From Tabrizicola aquatica (lineage in GTDB: Bacteria; Pseudomonadota; Alphaproteobacteria; Rhodobacterales; Rhodobacteraceae), in the NCBI RefSeq assembly GCF_002900975.1, contig NZ_PJON01000001.1, positions 1,178,001-1,242,000 on the forward strand: a stretch of DNA of 64,000 nucleotides, written 5' to 3'. Shown one piece after another: positions 52,882 through 62,578 of this stretch (within the stretch, counting starts at the first letter, position 1; every line of letters begins with the position of its first letter). A program made the position numbers and the translations under genes. Below the pieces are notes generated by a model. The model did not search any database and was not told the origin of the DNA. It saw only the letters and a list, made by a program, of their open reading frames with translations.

Positions 52882-53436
52882 ATGGCCGACCGTTCCGACA
52901 TTCATGACCGCCTCGCCGCCAGCCTGCGCACCGCCCGCAAGGCGCGCGGCCTGTCGCTTGATGCCGCCGCCAAACTGTCCGGGGTCAGCCGGTCTATGGT
53001 CAGCCAGATCGAACGTGGCGAGTCCTCGCCCACGGTCGCCACGCTCTGGGCCCTGACCCAGGCGCTGCAACTTGATTTTGCCGGGCTGCTGGAAGGCCGC
53101 CCCACGCCCGGGATCGAAGTGACCCGCGCCGGCACCGCCCCGGTCATCCAGCGCGGCGGCGTGACCATCCGCATCCTTTCGGCGCCCGAAAGCATCGGCC
53201 AGCACGAGGTTTACGAGTTGGCCTTCACCGCAGGCGCCCGCCTGACCTCGGACCCCCATTCCCCCGGCTGTCGCGAACACCTCACAGTGCTTGAGGGCCG
53301 CCTGACCGTCACCTCGGGCGAGGCGACCGAAAGGCTCGCCCTCGGGGATGTCGCCCGCTACCCGGCCGACCGCCCGCATCAGATTGCCGCCGACCCCGGC
53401 CCGGCGCGCGCGATCCTGATCGTGCAGGACAGTTGA
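52882..53436 (+). CDS. XRE-family regulator with C-terminal cupin domain
   Basis: 184 residues: HTH_3 at about 11-66 (LRTARKARGLSLDAAAKLSGVSRSMVSQIERGESSPTVATLWALTQAL) and a cupin_2 sensor domain at about 110-180 (HSPGCREHLTVLEGRLTVTSG, LGDVARYPADRPHQI). Regulators of this layout (PuuR-like) respond to small metabolites. It precedes kbl-tdh on the same strand by 143 bases, with a repeat module and a promoter-like sequence between, so control of threonine catabolism is possible but unproven. Confidence 0.88.
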   Translation: MADRSDIHDRLAASLRTARKARGLSLDAAAKLSGVSRSMVSQIERGESSPTVATLWALTQALQLDFAGLLEGRPTPGIEVTRAGTAPVIQRGGVTIRILSAPESIGQHEVYELAFTAGARLTSDPHSPGCREHLTVLEGRLTVTSGEATERLALGDVARYPADRPHQIAADPGPARAILIVQDS

Positions 53437-53445
53437 ACCTGCGGA

Positions 53446-53496
53446 CCGGGGGTTTCACACCCCCGGACCCCCGTGGGATATTTGAGGACAGAAAAT
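53446..53496 (+). repeat. Hairpin plus GATAYTTGRGGACAG repeat module, copy 2
   Basis: CCGGGGGT (53446-53453), loop TTCAC, ACCCCCGG (53459-53466), then ACCCCCGTGGGATATTTGAG and GACAGAAAAT to 53496. It is the same order and orientation as the module at 2324-2374. It follows the XRE gene and may terminate it. Confidence 0.5.
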
Positions 53497-53525
53497 TCCA
53501 GCTTAACGGAGTTGATTCCGCAATA

Positions 53526-53554
53526 TTGACTTAAGGCCTGCAGCCTGCCATTTT
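53526..53554 (+). promoter_or_regulatory. Candidate promoter of kbl-tdh
   Basis: TTGACT (53526-53531), 17 bases, CATTTT (53549-53554), 25 bases before the kbl start. The -10 fits poorly, but the spacing and location are right. Confidence 0.4.
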
Positions 53555-53579
53555 CCGACAAACCGGAGGGGATTCTGTA

Positions 53580-54785
53580 ATGACGGAAATTTCGATGGAT
53601 CGGGGCGCCTTCCTCAGCCACCTTGGCGCGACACTGGCCCAGATCGAGGCCGACGGACTGTTGAAGCGCGAGCGTCTGATCACCGGCGCGCAGGCTGCAC
53701 ATGTGCAGATGGCCGGGCGGCAGATGCTGAACCTTTGCGCCAACAACTATCTTGGCCTGGCCGACGACCCCCGCCTGATTGCGGCGGCAAAGCAGGCAAT
53801 GGACGACCACGGATTCGGCATGGCCAGCGTGCGCTTCATTTGCGGCACGCAGGACCTGCACCGGCAGTTGGAAGCGCGGCTGGCCGCCTATCTTGGCCAG
53901 GACGACAGCATCCTCTTCGCCGCCTGTTTCGACGCCAACGGCGGTTTGTTCGAGCCGCTCCTCGGCTCCGAGGATGCCGTCATCTCCGACGCGCTGAACC
54001 ATGCCAGCATCATCGACGGCATCCGGCTGTGCAAGGCGAAGCGCTATCGCTACGCCAACAACGACATGGCCGAGCTTGAGGCGCAGTTGCAGCAGGCCCG
54101 CGCGGACGGCGCCCGCTTCATCCTCATCGCGACCGACGGGGTTTTCTCGATGGATGGCTTCTACGCCAACCTGCCCGCGATCCGCACTCTTGCCGACCGC
54201 TACGGCGCGATGGTCATGGTTGACGACTGCCACGCCACCGGCTTCACCGGCCCGCAAGGCCGTGGCACCCCAGCCCGCGCGGGTGTTCAGGTCGATATCC
54301 TGACCGGCACCCTTGGCAAGGCGCTTGGCGGCGCGCTGGGGGGTTATATCGCCGGGCCGCAGCCCGTGATCGACCTTTTGCGCCAGCGCGCCCGGCCCTA
54401 CCTTTTCTCCAACGCGCTGCCCCCCGCCGTCGTCGGCGCCGCCCTGGCCGCGCTCGACATCGTGGAACAGGCTGACGACCTGCGCGTCCAGCTTACAGAA
54501 AACGCGCGCTACTGGCGCGCGGGCCTCACCCAAGCCGGCTTCACTCTCCTGCCCGGCGACCACCCGATCATCCCCGTCATGCTGGGCGACGCCAAGCTTG
54601 CGCAGGCCATGGCCGCCGACCTGAACGCGAGTGGCGTCCATGTCGCCCCGTTCTTCTTCCCCGTCGTCCCCAAGGGCCAGGCCCGCATCCGCACCCAGAT
54701 GAACGCGGCCCTGACCCGCGCCGACCTCGACTTCGCCCTCGACGCCTTCACCAAGGCCGGACACGCCACGGGAGTCCTCAGATGA
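53580..54785 (+). CDS. kbl: Glycine C-acetyltransferase (2-amino-3-ketobutyrate CoA ligase)
   Basis: 401 residues, alpha-oxoamine synthase family. [66 protein letters not shown] and [18 protein letters not shown], where the Lys of LGK forms the PLP imine. It cleaves 2-amino-3-oxobutyrate with CoA to glycine and acetyl-CoA. GGAGGGG lies about ten bases before ATG 53580. The tdh start overlaps its stop by four bases, matching the order of use in threonine breakdown, where Tdh acts first. Confidence 0.95.
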   Translation: MTEISMDRGAFLSHLGATLAQIEADGLLKRERLITGAQAAHVQMAGRQMLNLCANNYLGLADDPRLIAAAKQAMDDHGFGMASVRFICGTQDLHRQLEARLAAYLGQDDSILFAACFDANGGLFEPLLGSEDAVISDALNHASIIDGIRLCKAKRYRYANNDMAELEAQLQQARADGARFILIATDGVFSMDGFYANLPAIRTLADRYGAMVMVDDCHATGFTGPQGRGTPARAGVQVDILTGTLGKALGGALGGYIAGPQPVIDLLRQRARPYLFSNALPPAVVGAALAALDIVEQADDLRVQLTENARYWRAGLTQAGFTLLPGDHPIIPVMLGDAKLAQAMAADLNASGVHVAPFFFPVVPKGQARIRTQMNAALTRADLDFALDAFTKAGHATGVLR

Positions 54786-55819
54786 CCAACGAAATGAAGA
54801 CCCTCGTCAAAGCCCGTCCCGAACCCGGCCTCTGGATGGAAACCCGCCCGGTGCCCGAGATCGGTCCCGACGACGTGCTGATCCGCATCAACAAGACCGG
54901 CATCTGCGGCACCGATATCCATATCTGGAACTGGGACGACTGGGCGCAAAAGACCGTCCCCGTGCCCCTCGTCACCGGCCATGAATTCGCCGGCGAGATC
55001 GTCGAGATCGGCCGCAATGTCGAAGGCCTGAGCATCGGCCAGCGCTGTTCGGGCGAAGGTCACCTGATCGGCAAGACCTCGCGCCAAAGCCGCTCGGGCA
55101 AGTTCCACCTTGACCCCGAAACCCGCGGCATCGGCGTCAATGAACCCGGCGCCTTCGCCCAATACCTGCGCCTGCCCGCCTTCAACGTCGTCCCCCTGCC
55201 CGACGCCATCGACGACGAGATCGGCGCGATCCTCGACCCCCTCGGCAACGCCGTCCACACTGCCTTGTCCTTCGACCTGATCGGCGAAGATGTCCTGATC
55301 ACCGGCGCCGGCCCCATCGGCATCATGGCCGCCGCCGTCGCGCGGCACGTCGGCGCGCGCCATGTCGTCATCACCGACATCAACCAGGCCCGCCTCGACC
55401 TTGCCGGACAGGTCGCCGACGTAGTCCCGGTGAACGTCGCCACCACCGACCTCAAATCCGTCTACCCCAGCCTCAAGATGTCCCAGGGCTTCGACGTGGG
55501 GATGGAAATGTCCGGCTCGCAAGCCGCCCTGGACCAGATGGTCGAACACATGGTCATGGGCGGCCGCATCGCCATGCTGGGCATCCCGCCAGGGAAATCC
55601 CCCGTCGACTGGTCCCGCATCGTGTTCAAGGCGATCACGATCAAGGGCGTCTACGGCCGCGAGATCTTCGAGACCTGGTACAAGATGATCGCCATGCTGG
55701 AAAACGGCCTGGATATCCGCCGCGTGATCACCCACCGCTTCACAGTGGACGACTTCCAGCAGGGCTTTGCCGCCATGCGCTCGGGCCTGTCGGGCAAGGT
55801 CGTGCTGGACTGGCGTTAA
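54782..55819 (+). CDS. tdh: L-threonine 3-dehydrogenase lacking the structural zinc site
   Basis: 345 residues, zinc-type medium-chain dehydrogenase very close to E. coli Tdh ([16 protein letters not shown] counterpart [56 protein letters not shown]). Catalytic zinc ligands are kept: C42 (ICGTD), H67 and E68 (TGHEFAG). The four structural-zinc cysteines of E. coli (GHLVCGHCRNC then C) are all replaced, giving G97, S100, S103 and D111 in [19 protein letters not shown]. It oxidises threonine to 2-amino-3-ketobutyrate for Kbl. The gene begins in the kbl stop (ATGA). Confidence 0.94.
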   Translation: MTNEMKTLVKARPEPGLWMETRPVPEIGPDDVLIRINKTGICGTDIHIWNWDDWAQKTVPVPLVTGHEFAGEIVEIGRNVEGLSIGQRCSGEGHLIGKTSRQSRSGKFHLDPETRGIGVNEPGAFAQYLRLPAFNVVPLPDAIDDEIGAILDPLGNAVHTALSFDLIGEDVLITGAGPIGIMAAAVARHVGARHVVITDINQARLDLAGQVADVVPVNVATTDLKSVYPSLKMSQGFDVGMEMSGSQAALDQMVEHMVMGGRIAMLGIPPGKSPVDWSRIVFKAITIKGVYGREIFETWYKMIAMLENGLDIRRVITHRFTVDDFQQGFAAMRSGLSGKVVLDWR

Positions 55820-55976
55820 CCTTTCTGCCTACCATGGCTTGTGGTCCGGGCCACGCCCCCTACCGGGGATGGTTCGGGCCGCACGAATACTTGGGCGGCC
55901 TTGGTCCAAAGATGGCGAACCGGGGGCATTTGCCGCCGCTATGCCCTTGAAAGACCTCGGAAAGACCGGAAGGCTT

Positions 55977-55992
55977 TTACCATTTGGTAACC
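55977..55992. promoter_or_regulatory. Palindrome TTACCA-TT-TGGTAA upstream of manC
   Basis: A perfect 6-bp-arm palindrome (55977-55990) is followed at once by overlapping GGTAACC (55986-55992) and a second ACCATT. It sits about 45 bases before the manC start in an AT-rich patch. Half-site GGTAACCATT resembles the TTAACCAT half-site of the cell-cycle regulator CtrA; this is a weak resemblance only. Confidence 0.4.
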
Positions 55993-56035
55993 ATTCCGCA
56001 GCCAGGGTACGGCAGGGACTACGGGTGAGGTTGAC

Positions 56036-57508
56036 GTGGACGGCAGTGGTTATGAGGACCGCCCGGCACTTGCCGGCGGCAGGATTGGTGCGGGCCTGAT
56101 TACGCCCGTTCTGCTTGCAGGGGGATCGGGCACCCGGCTTTGGCCGGTGTCGCGGGCGAAATTCCCCAAACAATTCGTGCCCCTGGTGGGTGAGGAAAGC
56201 CTATTCCAGGCCGCCGCCCGCCGCTTTGACGCCCAAGGCTTCGCCGCTCCCCTTGTCGTCACGGGCGAGGATTTTCGTTTCATAGCCGCCGAGCAACTGG
56301 AGGAGGTTGGGGTTACCCCCCAGACCCTGCTGATCGAGCCTGCGGGCCGCAACACCGCCCCCGCCGCCCTTGCCGCCGCCCTCCTCCTGGCGGCGACCGA
56401 ACCGCAGGCGCTGATGCTGCTTGCGCCCTCAGACCAGATGATCCCCGACGCCGCCGCCTTCCGCGCCGCCGTGGACCGTGGCGCGCCTGCCGCGCGTGAC
56501 GGCCGGATCGTCACCTTTGGCATCGCGCCCAGCCGGGCCGAAACCGGCTATGGCTGGCTGGAATGTGGGACACCCACCCACCCCGGCGTGCAGGCTCTGG
56601 TCCGTTTCATCGAAAAGCCGCCGCTGGACCTGGCGACGCAGCTTCTGCAAGACCCGCGCTATCTGTGGAACGCCGGCCTGTTCCTGACCCGCGCCGATGT
56701 GCTGATCGAAGCCGCCCGCCTGCATGCCCCGCAGATCCTTGCCCTGGCCGAGGCTGCCGTCGCCGCCGCCGAGGCCGACCTTGGCTTCATCCGCCTGGCC
56801 CCGGCCCCCTGGGACAAGGTGCCTGCCACCTCGATCGACCATGCGATCATGGAAAAGACCGACCGCCTGTCGGTCGTCCGCTATGACGGGCGCTGGAACG
56901 ACCTTGGCTCTTGGGCCGCGGTCTTTGCCGAAACCCCGCGCGACGGGTCGGGGACCGCCGTCCACGGCCGCGCCACGGCGATGGACTGTGAGAACACGCT
57001 CCTGCGCTCGGAAAGCGACGGGGTGGAATTGATCGGGATCGGCCTGAAGAACGTCGTCGCCGTGGCGACGAAGGATGCGGTTCTGGTGGCCGACGCCGGT
57101 TCTTCTCAGGCAGTGCGGCTGGCGGTCGAGGCGTTGAAGGCCCAGGGTGCGGCACAGGCCACCGGCTTTGCGCGCGAATTGCGGCCCTGGGGCTGGTATG
57201 AAACCATCGGCGCGGGCGACCGCTTTCAGGTCAAGCGCATCCACGTCCATCCCGGCGCGGCGCTGTCGTTGCAATCCCACCTGCACCGGGCCGAACACTG
57301 GGTCGTCGTGCAAGGCACCGCGCGGGTCACCGTGGGCGATCAGGTCAGTCTGGTGGCCGAGAACCAGTCGATCTACGTCCCCCTGGGCGAGGTCCACCGC
57401 CTGGAAAACCCCGGCCGCGTGCCCGTAGACCTGATCGAGGTGCAGACCGGCACCTATCTGGGTGAGGATGACATCATCCGCTACCAGGATCGCTACGCCC
57501 GCTCCTGA
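56036..57508 (+). CDS. manC: Mannose-1-phosphate guanylyltransferase / mannose-6-phosphate isomerase
   Basis: 490 residues, bifunctional type II enzyme. The N-terminal pyrophosphorylase has LLAGGSGTRLWPVSRAKFPKQF, IEPAGRNTAPA, FIEKPP and GRWNDLGSW; the C-terminal cupin isomerase begins RPWGWYETIGAGDRFQVKRI and holds SHLHRAEHWVVVQGTA. It converts mannose-6-P and mannose-1-P to GDP-mannose for surface polysaccharides. The start is GTG 56036 with GAGG six bases upstream; the first 20 residues before TPVLLAGG are variable. It stands alone; no exopolysaccharide genes adjoin it. Confidence 0.94.
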   Translation: MDGSGYEDRPALAGGRIGAGLITPVLLAGGSGTRLWPVSRAKFPKQFVPLVGEESLFQAAARRFDAQGFAAPLVVTGEDFRFIAAEQLEEVGVTPQTLLIEPAGRNTAPAALAAALLLAATEPQALMLLAPSDQMIPDAAAFRAAVDRGAPAARDGRIVTFGIAPSRAETGYGWLECGTPTHPGVQALVRFIEKPPLDLATQLLQDPRYLWNAGLFLTRADVLIEAARLHAPQILALAEAAVAAAEADLGFIRLAPAPWDKVPATSIDHAIMEKTDRLSVVRYDGRWNDLGSWAAVFAETPRDGSGTAVHGRATAMDCENTLLRSESDGVELIGIGLKNVVAVATKDAVLVADAGSSQAVRLAVEALKAQGAAQATGFARELRPWGWYETIGAGDRFQVKRIHVHPGAALSLQSHLHRAEHWVVVQGTARVTVGDQVSLVAENQSIYVPLGEVHRLENPGRVPVDLIEVQTGTYLGEDDIIRYQDRYARS

Positions 57509-57529
57509 CGCTTTCGCCATGGCACCGAC

Positions 57530-57550
57530 GCCCCAGGCGTAAGCCGGGGC
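57530..57550 (+). terminator. Hairpin downstream of manC
   Basis: GCCCC(A)GGC-GTAA-GCCGGGGC, an eight-pair stem with one bulged A, begins 22 bases after the manC stop. No U-tract follows. Confidence 0.45.
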
Positions 57551-57659
57551 CTCTTGGGTTCGGCGGCGCGACTTCCGGGCCAAAATCGTACCGTGGCAAA
57601 AGTTAACACTTCCTGAACGCCCACGAGCAAGCCACTGATATCGCTCCTGAACCCGGATT

Positions 57660-57674
57660 TGTCCACCGTGGACA
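57660..57674. other. Perfect palindrome TGTCCAC-C-GTGGACA
   Basis: Same 7-base arms as the palindrome at 2160-2174. It lies 75 bases ahead of the trpG start, in the only gap where a trpGDC promoter could be. No Trp-rich leader peptide was found here. Confidence 0.4.
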
Positions 57675-57749
57675 CCCTCGCAGCCCCCCGGTTTACACCG
57701 CCCCCTGCATCGGCGATAACCGGCGGCAACCGGCCCGAAGGTGACGCCC

Positions 57750-58337
57750 ATGCTCCTCCTGATCGACAATTACGACAGCTTCACCTACAACCTCGTCCAC
57801 TACCTGGGCGAGCTGGGGGCCGAGGTCGTCGTCAAGCGGAACGACGCCCTGCAGGTCCAGGACGTGATCGCGATGGCGCCCGAGGTGATCGTCCTCTCCC
57901 CCGGCCCCTGCGACCCCGCCGCCGCCGGGATCTGCCTGCCCCTGACCCGCGCCGCCGCGACGGCCGGCATCCCCCTCCTCGGCGTCTGCCTCGGCCACCA
58001 GACGATCGGCGAAGCCTTCGGCGGCAACGTCGTCCGCTGCCATGAGATCGTCCACGGCAAGATGGGGACCATGCACCAGTCCGGGAAAGGCGTGTTCCGC
58101 GGCCTGCCCTCACCCTTCCAGGCGACCCGGTACCACTCCCTCGTCGTCGACCGCGCCACCCTCCCGGCCGAGCTGGAGGTGACCGCCTGGCTGGAGGACG
58201 GCACGATCATGGGCCTGCGCCACCGCCAGCACCTGATCGAGGGCGTCCAGTTCCACCCCGAATCCATCGCCTCGGAACACGGCCACCAACTGCTGCGCAA
58301 CTTCCTGGACGAGGCCAAGGCCCGGGTCCCGGCATGA
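57750..58337 (+). CDS. trpG: Anthranilate synthase component II (glutamine amidotransferase)
   Basis: 195 residues, class I glutamine amidotransferase. [19 protein letters not shown] at the start, nucleophile C80 in [12 protein letters not shown], and H169/E171 in QFHPESIAS complete the triad. It supplies ammonia to TrpE. ATG 57750 gives the family's usual start; GTG 57741 is possible but less typical. The stop overlaps trpD by four bases. Confidence 0.95.
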   Translation: MLLLIDNYDSFTYNLVHYLGELGAEVVVKRNDALQVQDVIAMAPEVIVLSPGPCDPAAAGICLPLTRAAATAGIPLLGVCLGHQTIGEAFGGNVVRCHEIVHGKMGTMHQSGKGVFRGLPSPFQATRYHSLVVDRATLPAELEVTAWLEDGTIMGLRHRQHLIEGVQFHPESIASEHGHQLLRNFLDEAKARVPA

Positions 58338-59347
58338 GTGACGTCCTCAAGCCCCTGATCGGCATCGCCGCCAACCGCCCCCTCACCCGCACCGAGGCAG
58401 AGGCCGCCTTCAACGCGCTCTTCGAAGGCGAGGGCACCCCGGCCCAGATGGGTGGCTTCCTCATGGCGCTGCGCACCCGAGGCGAGACGGTCGACGAATA
58501 CGCCGCCGCCGCCAGCGTGATGCGGTCGAAATGCAACCCGGTGAAAGCCCCCGAGGGCGCGATGGACATCGTCGGCACCGGTGGCGACGGCAAGGGCACG
58601 CTCAACATCTCGACCGCCACAGCTTTCGTGGTGGCCGGGGCGGGCGTCACCGTCGCCAAGCACGGCAACCGGAACCTGTCGTCCAAGTCCGGCGCGGCGG
58701 ATGCGCTGACCGAGATGGGCCTGAACGTGATGATCGGCCCCGAGGTCGTGGAACGCTGCCTGGCCGAGGCCGGGATCGGCTTCATGATGGCCCCGATGCA
58801 CCACCCCGCGATCCGCCATGTCATGCCGGTCCGCGCGGAACTTGGGACGCGGACGATCTTCAACATCCTTGGCCCTCTCACCAATCCCGCCGGGGTGAAG
58901 CGCCAGCTGACCGGCGCCTTCTCGGACGCGCTGATCCGCCCGATGGCCGAGACGCTGCTGACCCTGGGGTCCGAGAAGGCCTGGCTTGTCCACGGCTCGG
59001 ACGGCACGGACGAGATCACCATTTGCGGCCCCACCTCTGTCTCGGCAGTGGAAAACGGGGCGGTGCGCGACTTTACCGTCCACCCGGAAGACGCGGGCCT
59101 AGCCCCCCACCCGTTCGAAGCGATCCTGGGCGGCACCCCGTCCGAAAACGCCGTCGCCTTCCGAGCCCTCCTCGACAGCGCGCCGGGGGCCTACCGCGAC
59201 GCCGTCCTTCTGAACGCCGCCGCGGCCCTTGTGGTGGCCGACAAGGCGGGAACCCTGCGCGACGGCGTGGCGTTGGCCCGGGAGTCGATCGATTCCGGTG
59301 CGGCCAGGTCAAAGGTCGACGCGCTCCGCCGCCTGACGAACGCCTGA
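58334..59347 (+). CDS. trpD: Anthranilate phosphoribosyltransferase
   Basis: 337 residues with the PRPP site [64 protein letters not shown] and GPLTNPA. It joins anthranilate to PRPP. Start ATG overlaps the trpG stop (ATGA); trpC follows after ten bases. Typical length and motifs. Confidence 0.96.
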   Translation: MSDVLKPLIGIAANRPLTRTEAEAAFNALFEGEGTPAQMGGFLMALRTRGETVDEYAAAASVMRSKCNPVKAPEGAMDIVGTGGDGKGTLNISTATAFVVAGAGVTVAKHGNRNLSSKSGAADALTEMGLNVMIGPEVVERCLAEAGIGFMMAPMHHPAIRHVMPVRAELGTRTIFNILGPLTNPAGVKRQLTGAFSDALIRPMAETLLTLGSEKAWLVHGSDGTDEITICGPTSVSAVENGAVRDFTVHPEDAGLAPHPFEAILGGTPSENAVAFRALLDSAPGAYRDAVLLNAAAALVVADKAGTLRDGVALARESIDSGAARSKVDALRRLTNA

Positions 59348-59357
59348 GAGGCCTTTC

Positions 59358-60170
59358 ATGTCCACCATCCTCGACCGCATCAAGGCCTACAAGCTGGAGG
59401 AAGTGGCCAAGGCCAAGGCCGCCACGTCGCTGGCCGATCTGGAAGCCGCTGCCAAAGCCGCCAGCCCGCCCCGCGGGTTTGCCCGCGCCCTGCGCGAGGC
59501 GACGCTGACCGGATACGGTCTGATTGCCGAGATCAAGAAAGCCAGCCCGTCCAAGGGGTTGATCCGCCCCGACTTCGACCCACCCGCCCTGGCCAAGGCC
59601 TATGAGGCCGGCGGCGCGACCTGCCTGTCGGTCCTGACCGATGCGCCAAGTTTCCAGGGGGCCGACGAATACCTTGTGGCGGCGCATAACGCCGTCGCCT
59701 TGCCGTGCCTGCGCAAGGACTTCCTCTACGACCCCTGGCAGGTCACACAGTCGCGCGCCCTGAACGCGGACTGCATCCTGATCATCATGGCCTCGCTGGA
59801 CGACAGCCAGGCGGCCGAGTTGGAAGCGGCAGCGATGGCGCTTGGCATGGACGTCCTGATCGAGGTCCACGACGAAGAGGAACTGGACCGCGCGGCGCTG
59901 CTGAAATCGCCGCTGATCGGGATCAACAACCGCAACCTGCACACGTTCGAGGTGACGCTGGACACGACGCGCAAACTGGCGCGGCGGGTTCCCGAGGACC
60001 GGATGATCGTCGCCGAAAGCGGGCTTTACACGGCCGACGACCTGGCCGATCTGGCGCAATACGGCGCGCGCTGCTTCCTGATCGGCGAAAGCCTGATGCG
60101 GCAAGCCGACGTCACCGCCGCGACCCGCGCGATCCTGGCGCGGCCCCTGACCGCGCAGGGCGGGCTGTGA
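59358..60170 (+). CDS. trpC: Indole-3-glycerol phosphate synthase
   Basis: 270 residues, TIM barrel: [18 protein letters not shown] (catalytic Lys), [58 protein letters not shown] and AESGL. It closes the indole ring. Stand-alone here, without the fused TrpF of E. coli. Its stop overlaps moaC by four bases (GTGA), tying tryptophan and molybdopterin genes into one unit. Confidence 0.96.
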   Translation: MSTILDRIKAYKLEEVAKAKAATSLADLEAAAKAASPPRGFARALREATLTGYGLIAEIKKASPSKGLIRPDFDPPALAKAYEAGGATCLSVLTDAPSFQGADEYLVAAHNAVALPCLRKDFLYDPWQVTQSRALNADCILIIMASLDDSQAAELEAAAMALGMDVLIEVHDEEELDRAALLKSPLIGINNRNLHTFEVTLDTTRKLARRVPEDRMIVAESGLYTADDLADLAQYGARCFLIGESLMRQADVTAATRAILARPLTAQGGL

Positions 60171-60643
60171 GCGGCCTGTCCCATTTTGACGACCGCGGCC
60201 AGGCCCATATGGTCGACGTCTCGGCCAAGCCCGTCACCGACCGGGTGGCCGTTGCCATCGGCGCGGTGCGGATGACGGCCGAGACTTTGGCCCTGATCAC
60301 CGAGGGCCGGGCAAAGAAGGGCGATGTCCTGTCCGTCGCGCGGCTGGCCGGCATCATGGCGGCCAAGAGGACCGCCGACCTGATCCCCCTGTGTCACCCG
60401 CTGCCGATCACCAAGGTCGCGCTTGAGTTGACCGCCGATCCCGCCCTTCCAGGCATCAGGATCGAGGCGACGGTCAAGACCTCGGGCCAGACCGGGGTCG
60501 AGATGGAGGCATTGACCGCCGTCTCGGTCGCGGCGCTGACGGTCTATGACATGGTCAAGGCGGTCGAGAAGTCGATGGTGATCGACGGGGTCAAGCTGAT
60601 CCTGAAAGATGGCGGCAAATCAGGTCGATACGAGGCGAAGTGA
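60167..60643 (+). CDS. moaC: Cyclic pyranopterin monophosphate synthase
   Basis: 158 residues with [41 protein letters not shown] (catalytic Lys and His) and [21 protein letters not shown] with KAVEKSM. It makes cyclic pyranopterin monophosphate, the first intermediate of molybdenum cofactor, after MoaA. GTG start at 60167 inside the trpC stop. The length is normal for the family. Confidence 0.95.
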   Translation: MSGLSHFDDRGQAHMVDVSAKPVTDRVAVAIGAVRMTAETLALITEGRAKKGDVLSVARLAGIMAAKRTADLIPLCHPLPITKVALELTADPALPGIRIEATVKTSGQTGVEMEALTAVSVAALTVYDMVKAVEKSMVIDGVKLILKDGGKSGRYEAK

Positions 60644-61812
60644 TGATTTCGGTTGAAGAGGCGCTTGCCCGCTGCCTGGCCCTTGCCGCGCCGCTTCCGC
60701 ACGAAACGGTGCCGCTGGCCCAGGCTGCCGGCCGCTGGATGTGCAGCCCGGCCACCGCCCGCCGCGACCAGCCGCCCTTTCCGGCCTCGGCGATGGACGG
60801 CTATGCGGTGCAAGGCGACCCCGGCCCGGATGACACCTTCGTCGTGATCGGCGAGGCGGGGGCAGGCCACGCCTTTGCCGGCCCGGTTGGCTCTGGCCAG
60901 GCGGTGCGCATCTTCACCGGCGCGCCGGTACCCGCCGGTGCAACACGCGTGATCATCCAGGAGGATGTGGTGCGCGTGGGTGACCGGATCATCCTGAAGG
61001 ACGGTCTGGACGCTGGCCTGCACATCCGGCCGCAGGGCCAGGATTTCCGGGCCGGCGATAGCCTCTCGCCCCGGCGCCTGCGGCCGAACGACCTGGCTTT
61101 GCTGGCGGCGATGAACATCTCGGCGGTGCAGGCGACCCGAAAGCCCGTGGTGGCCCTGGTCGCGACGGGGGACGAGTTGGTGATGCCCGGCGAAGACCCG
61201 GCGCCGGATCAGATCATCGCCTCGAACAGCTTTGCGCTGAAGGCCATGGTCGAGGCTGCCGGCGGTGAAGCGCGTCTTCTTCCCATCGCGCGGGATACAG
61301 AGGCGGAACTGGCCACGGTCCTGGGGCTGGCGGAAGGCGCGGATCTGATCGTCACGATCGGCGGGGCCTCGGTCGGGGACCATGATCTGGTGGGCAAGGT
61401 GGCGGGGCTGGAGCACAGCTTCTGGAAACTGGCGCTGCGGCCGGGCAAACCGCTGATGGCGGGCCGGTTGAACGGGGTGCCGATGCTGGGACTGCCCGGC
61501 AATCCGGTCAGCGCGATCGTCTGCGGCCATCTGTTTCTGCTGCCGATGGTCCGGGCGATGCTGGGCGACCCCGCGCCCGCGCCGAAACCCCTTATGGCGC
61601 GGTTGACCGTGGATCTGCCTGCCAATGGACCGCGCGCGCATTACATGCGCGCACGGCTGGCGCCCGGCGACGGGATGCCCGAGATCGCGCCTTTCGACCG
61701 GCAGGACTCGGCGCTTCTGTCGATCCTGGGACAGGCCGATGCGCTGCTTCTTCGTCCGGTCGATGCGCCAGCCTGTCGCGCGGGGGACACGGTGCCTTAC
61801 CTTCCGCTTTAA
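60643..61812 (+). CDS. moeA: Molybdopterin molybdenumtransferase
   Basis: 389 residues, MoeA family: [65 protein letters not shown] and the C-terminal [10 protein letters not shown]. It inserts molybdate into molybdopterin-AMP. ATG 60643 overlaps the moaC stop by one base (TGATG); GTG 60640 is an alternative. It probably ends the trpGDC-moaC-moeA transcript. Confidence 0.95.
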   Translation: MISVEEALARCLALAAPLPHETVPLAQAAGRWMCSPATARRDQPPFPASAMDGYAVQGDPGPDDTFVVIGEAGAGHAFAGPVGSGQAVRIFTGAPVPAGATRVIIQEDVVRVGDRIILKDGLDAGLHIRPQGQDFRAGDSLSPRRLRPNDLALLAAMNISAVQATRKPVVALVATGDELVMPGEDPAPDQIIASNSFALKAMVEAAGGEARLLPIARDTEAELATVLGLAEGADLIVTIGGASVGDHDLVGKVAGLEHSFWKLALRPGKPLMAGRLNGVPMLGLPGNPVSAIVCGHLFLLPMVRAMLGDPAPAPKPLMARLTVDLPANGPRAHYMRARLAPGDGMPEIAPFDRQDSALLSILGQADALLLRPVDAPACRAGDTVPYLPL

Positions 61813-61829
61813 CCCCTTGTGGATATTTC

Positions 61830-61858
61830 TTGACACAAACCGGGAACACGGGCAGAAC
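61830..61858 (+). promoter_or_regulatory. lexA promoter with SOS box GAAC-N7-GAAC
   Basis: TTGACA (61830-61835) is a good -35. GAAC at 61844-61847 and 61855-61858 with exactly seven bases between is the alphaproteobacterial LexA box (GTTC-N7-GTTC read on the other strand), lying where it would overlap the -10. This points to autoregulation of lexA. Confidence 0.75.
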
Positions 61859-61891
61859 ATTGCGTTAACACATGCTGTTGGGGGCCCGCAT

Positions 61892-62578
61892 ATGCTGACG
61901 CGCAAGCAGTTGGAACTTCTGGACTTCATCAAGAACCGGATGGACCGCGACGGGGTGCCGCCCTCGTTCGACGAGATGAAGGACGCGCTGGACCTGCGCT
62001 CGAAATCGGGGATCCACCGCCTGATTACCGCGCTTGAGGAGCGGGGCTTCATCCGCCGCCTTGCCCACCGGGCCCGCGCGCTGGAGATTGTGAAGCTGCC
62101 CGAGGCGATGGAAAAGCCCGGCTTCTCGCCCAAGGTGATCGCCGGCGACAAGGTCGACCCGCCGCGTGGCGCGCTGCCGATCTCGTCCGTCCATGCGATG
62201 GAACTGCCGGTGATGGGCCGCATTGCCGCAGGTGTCCCGATCGAGGCGATTTCCGAGGTGTCGCACCATGTTGCGGTCCCCGGCTCGATGCTCTCGGGCA
62301 AAGGGCAGCACTATGCCCTTGAGGTCAAAGGCGATTCCATGATCGAGGCCGGGATCAACGACGGCGATATCGTGGTCATCCGCGAGCAATCGACGGCCGA
62401 CAACGGCGACATCGTCGTGGCGCTGGTCGAGGATCACGAGGCGACGCTGAAACGCTATCGCCGTCGCGGCACCATGATCGCGCTTGAGGCCGCGAACCCC
62501 GCCTATGAAACACGGGTGTTCCCCGATCACCTGGTCAAGGTGCAGGGCCGGCTGGTCGGCCTGATCCGCAGCTACTGA
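61892..62578 (+). CDS. lexA: LexA SOS repressor
   Basis: 228 residues: winged HTH at 1-65 ([43 protein letters not shown]) and an S24 self-cleaving domain with the scissile A113-G114 (GRIAAGVP), nucleophile S149 (KGDSMIEAG) and K187 (ATLKRY). It represses DNA-damage genes until RecA triggers cleavage. The linker (about 66-105) is longer than in E. coli, normal for alphaproteobacteria. ATG 61892 agrees with family start MLTRKQ. The 3' end overlaps comEC by seven bases. Confidence 0.96.
   Translation: MLTRKQLELLDFIKNRMDRDGVPPSFDEMKDALDLRSKSGIHRLITALEERGFIRRLAHRARALEIVKLPEAMEKPGFSPKVIAGDKVDPPRGALPISSVHAMELPVMGRIAAGVPIEAISEVSHHVAVPGSMLSGKGQHYALEVKGDSMIEAGINDGDIVVIREQSTADNGDIVVALVEDHEATLKRYRRRGTMIALEAANPAYETRVFPDHLVKVQGRLVGLIRSY

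Noticed and set aside
57509-57749. trp leader peptide / attenuator ahead of trpG
   Set aside because: No short open frame with clustered TGG codons and no alternative hairpin set was found.
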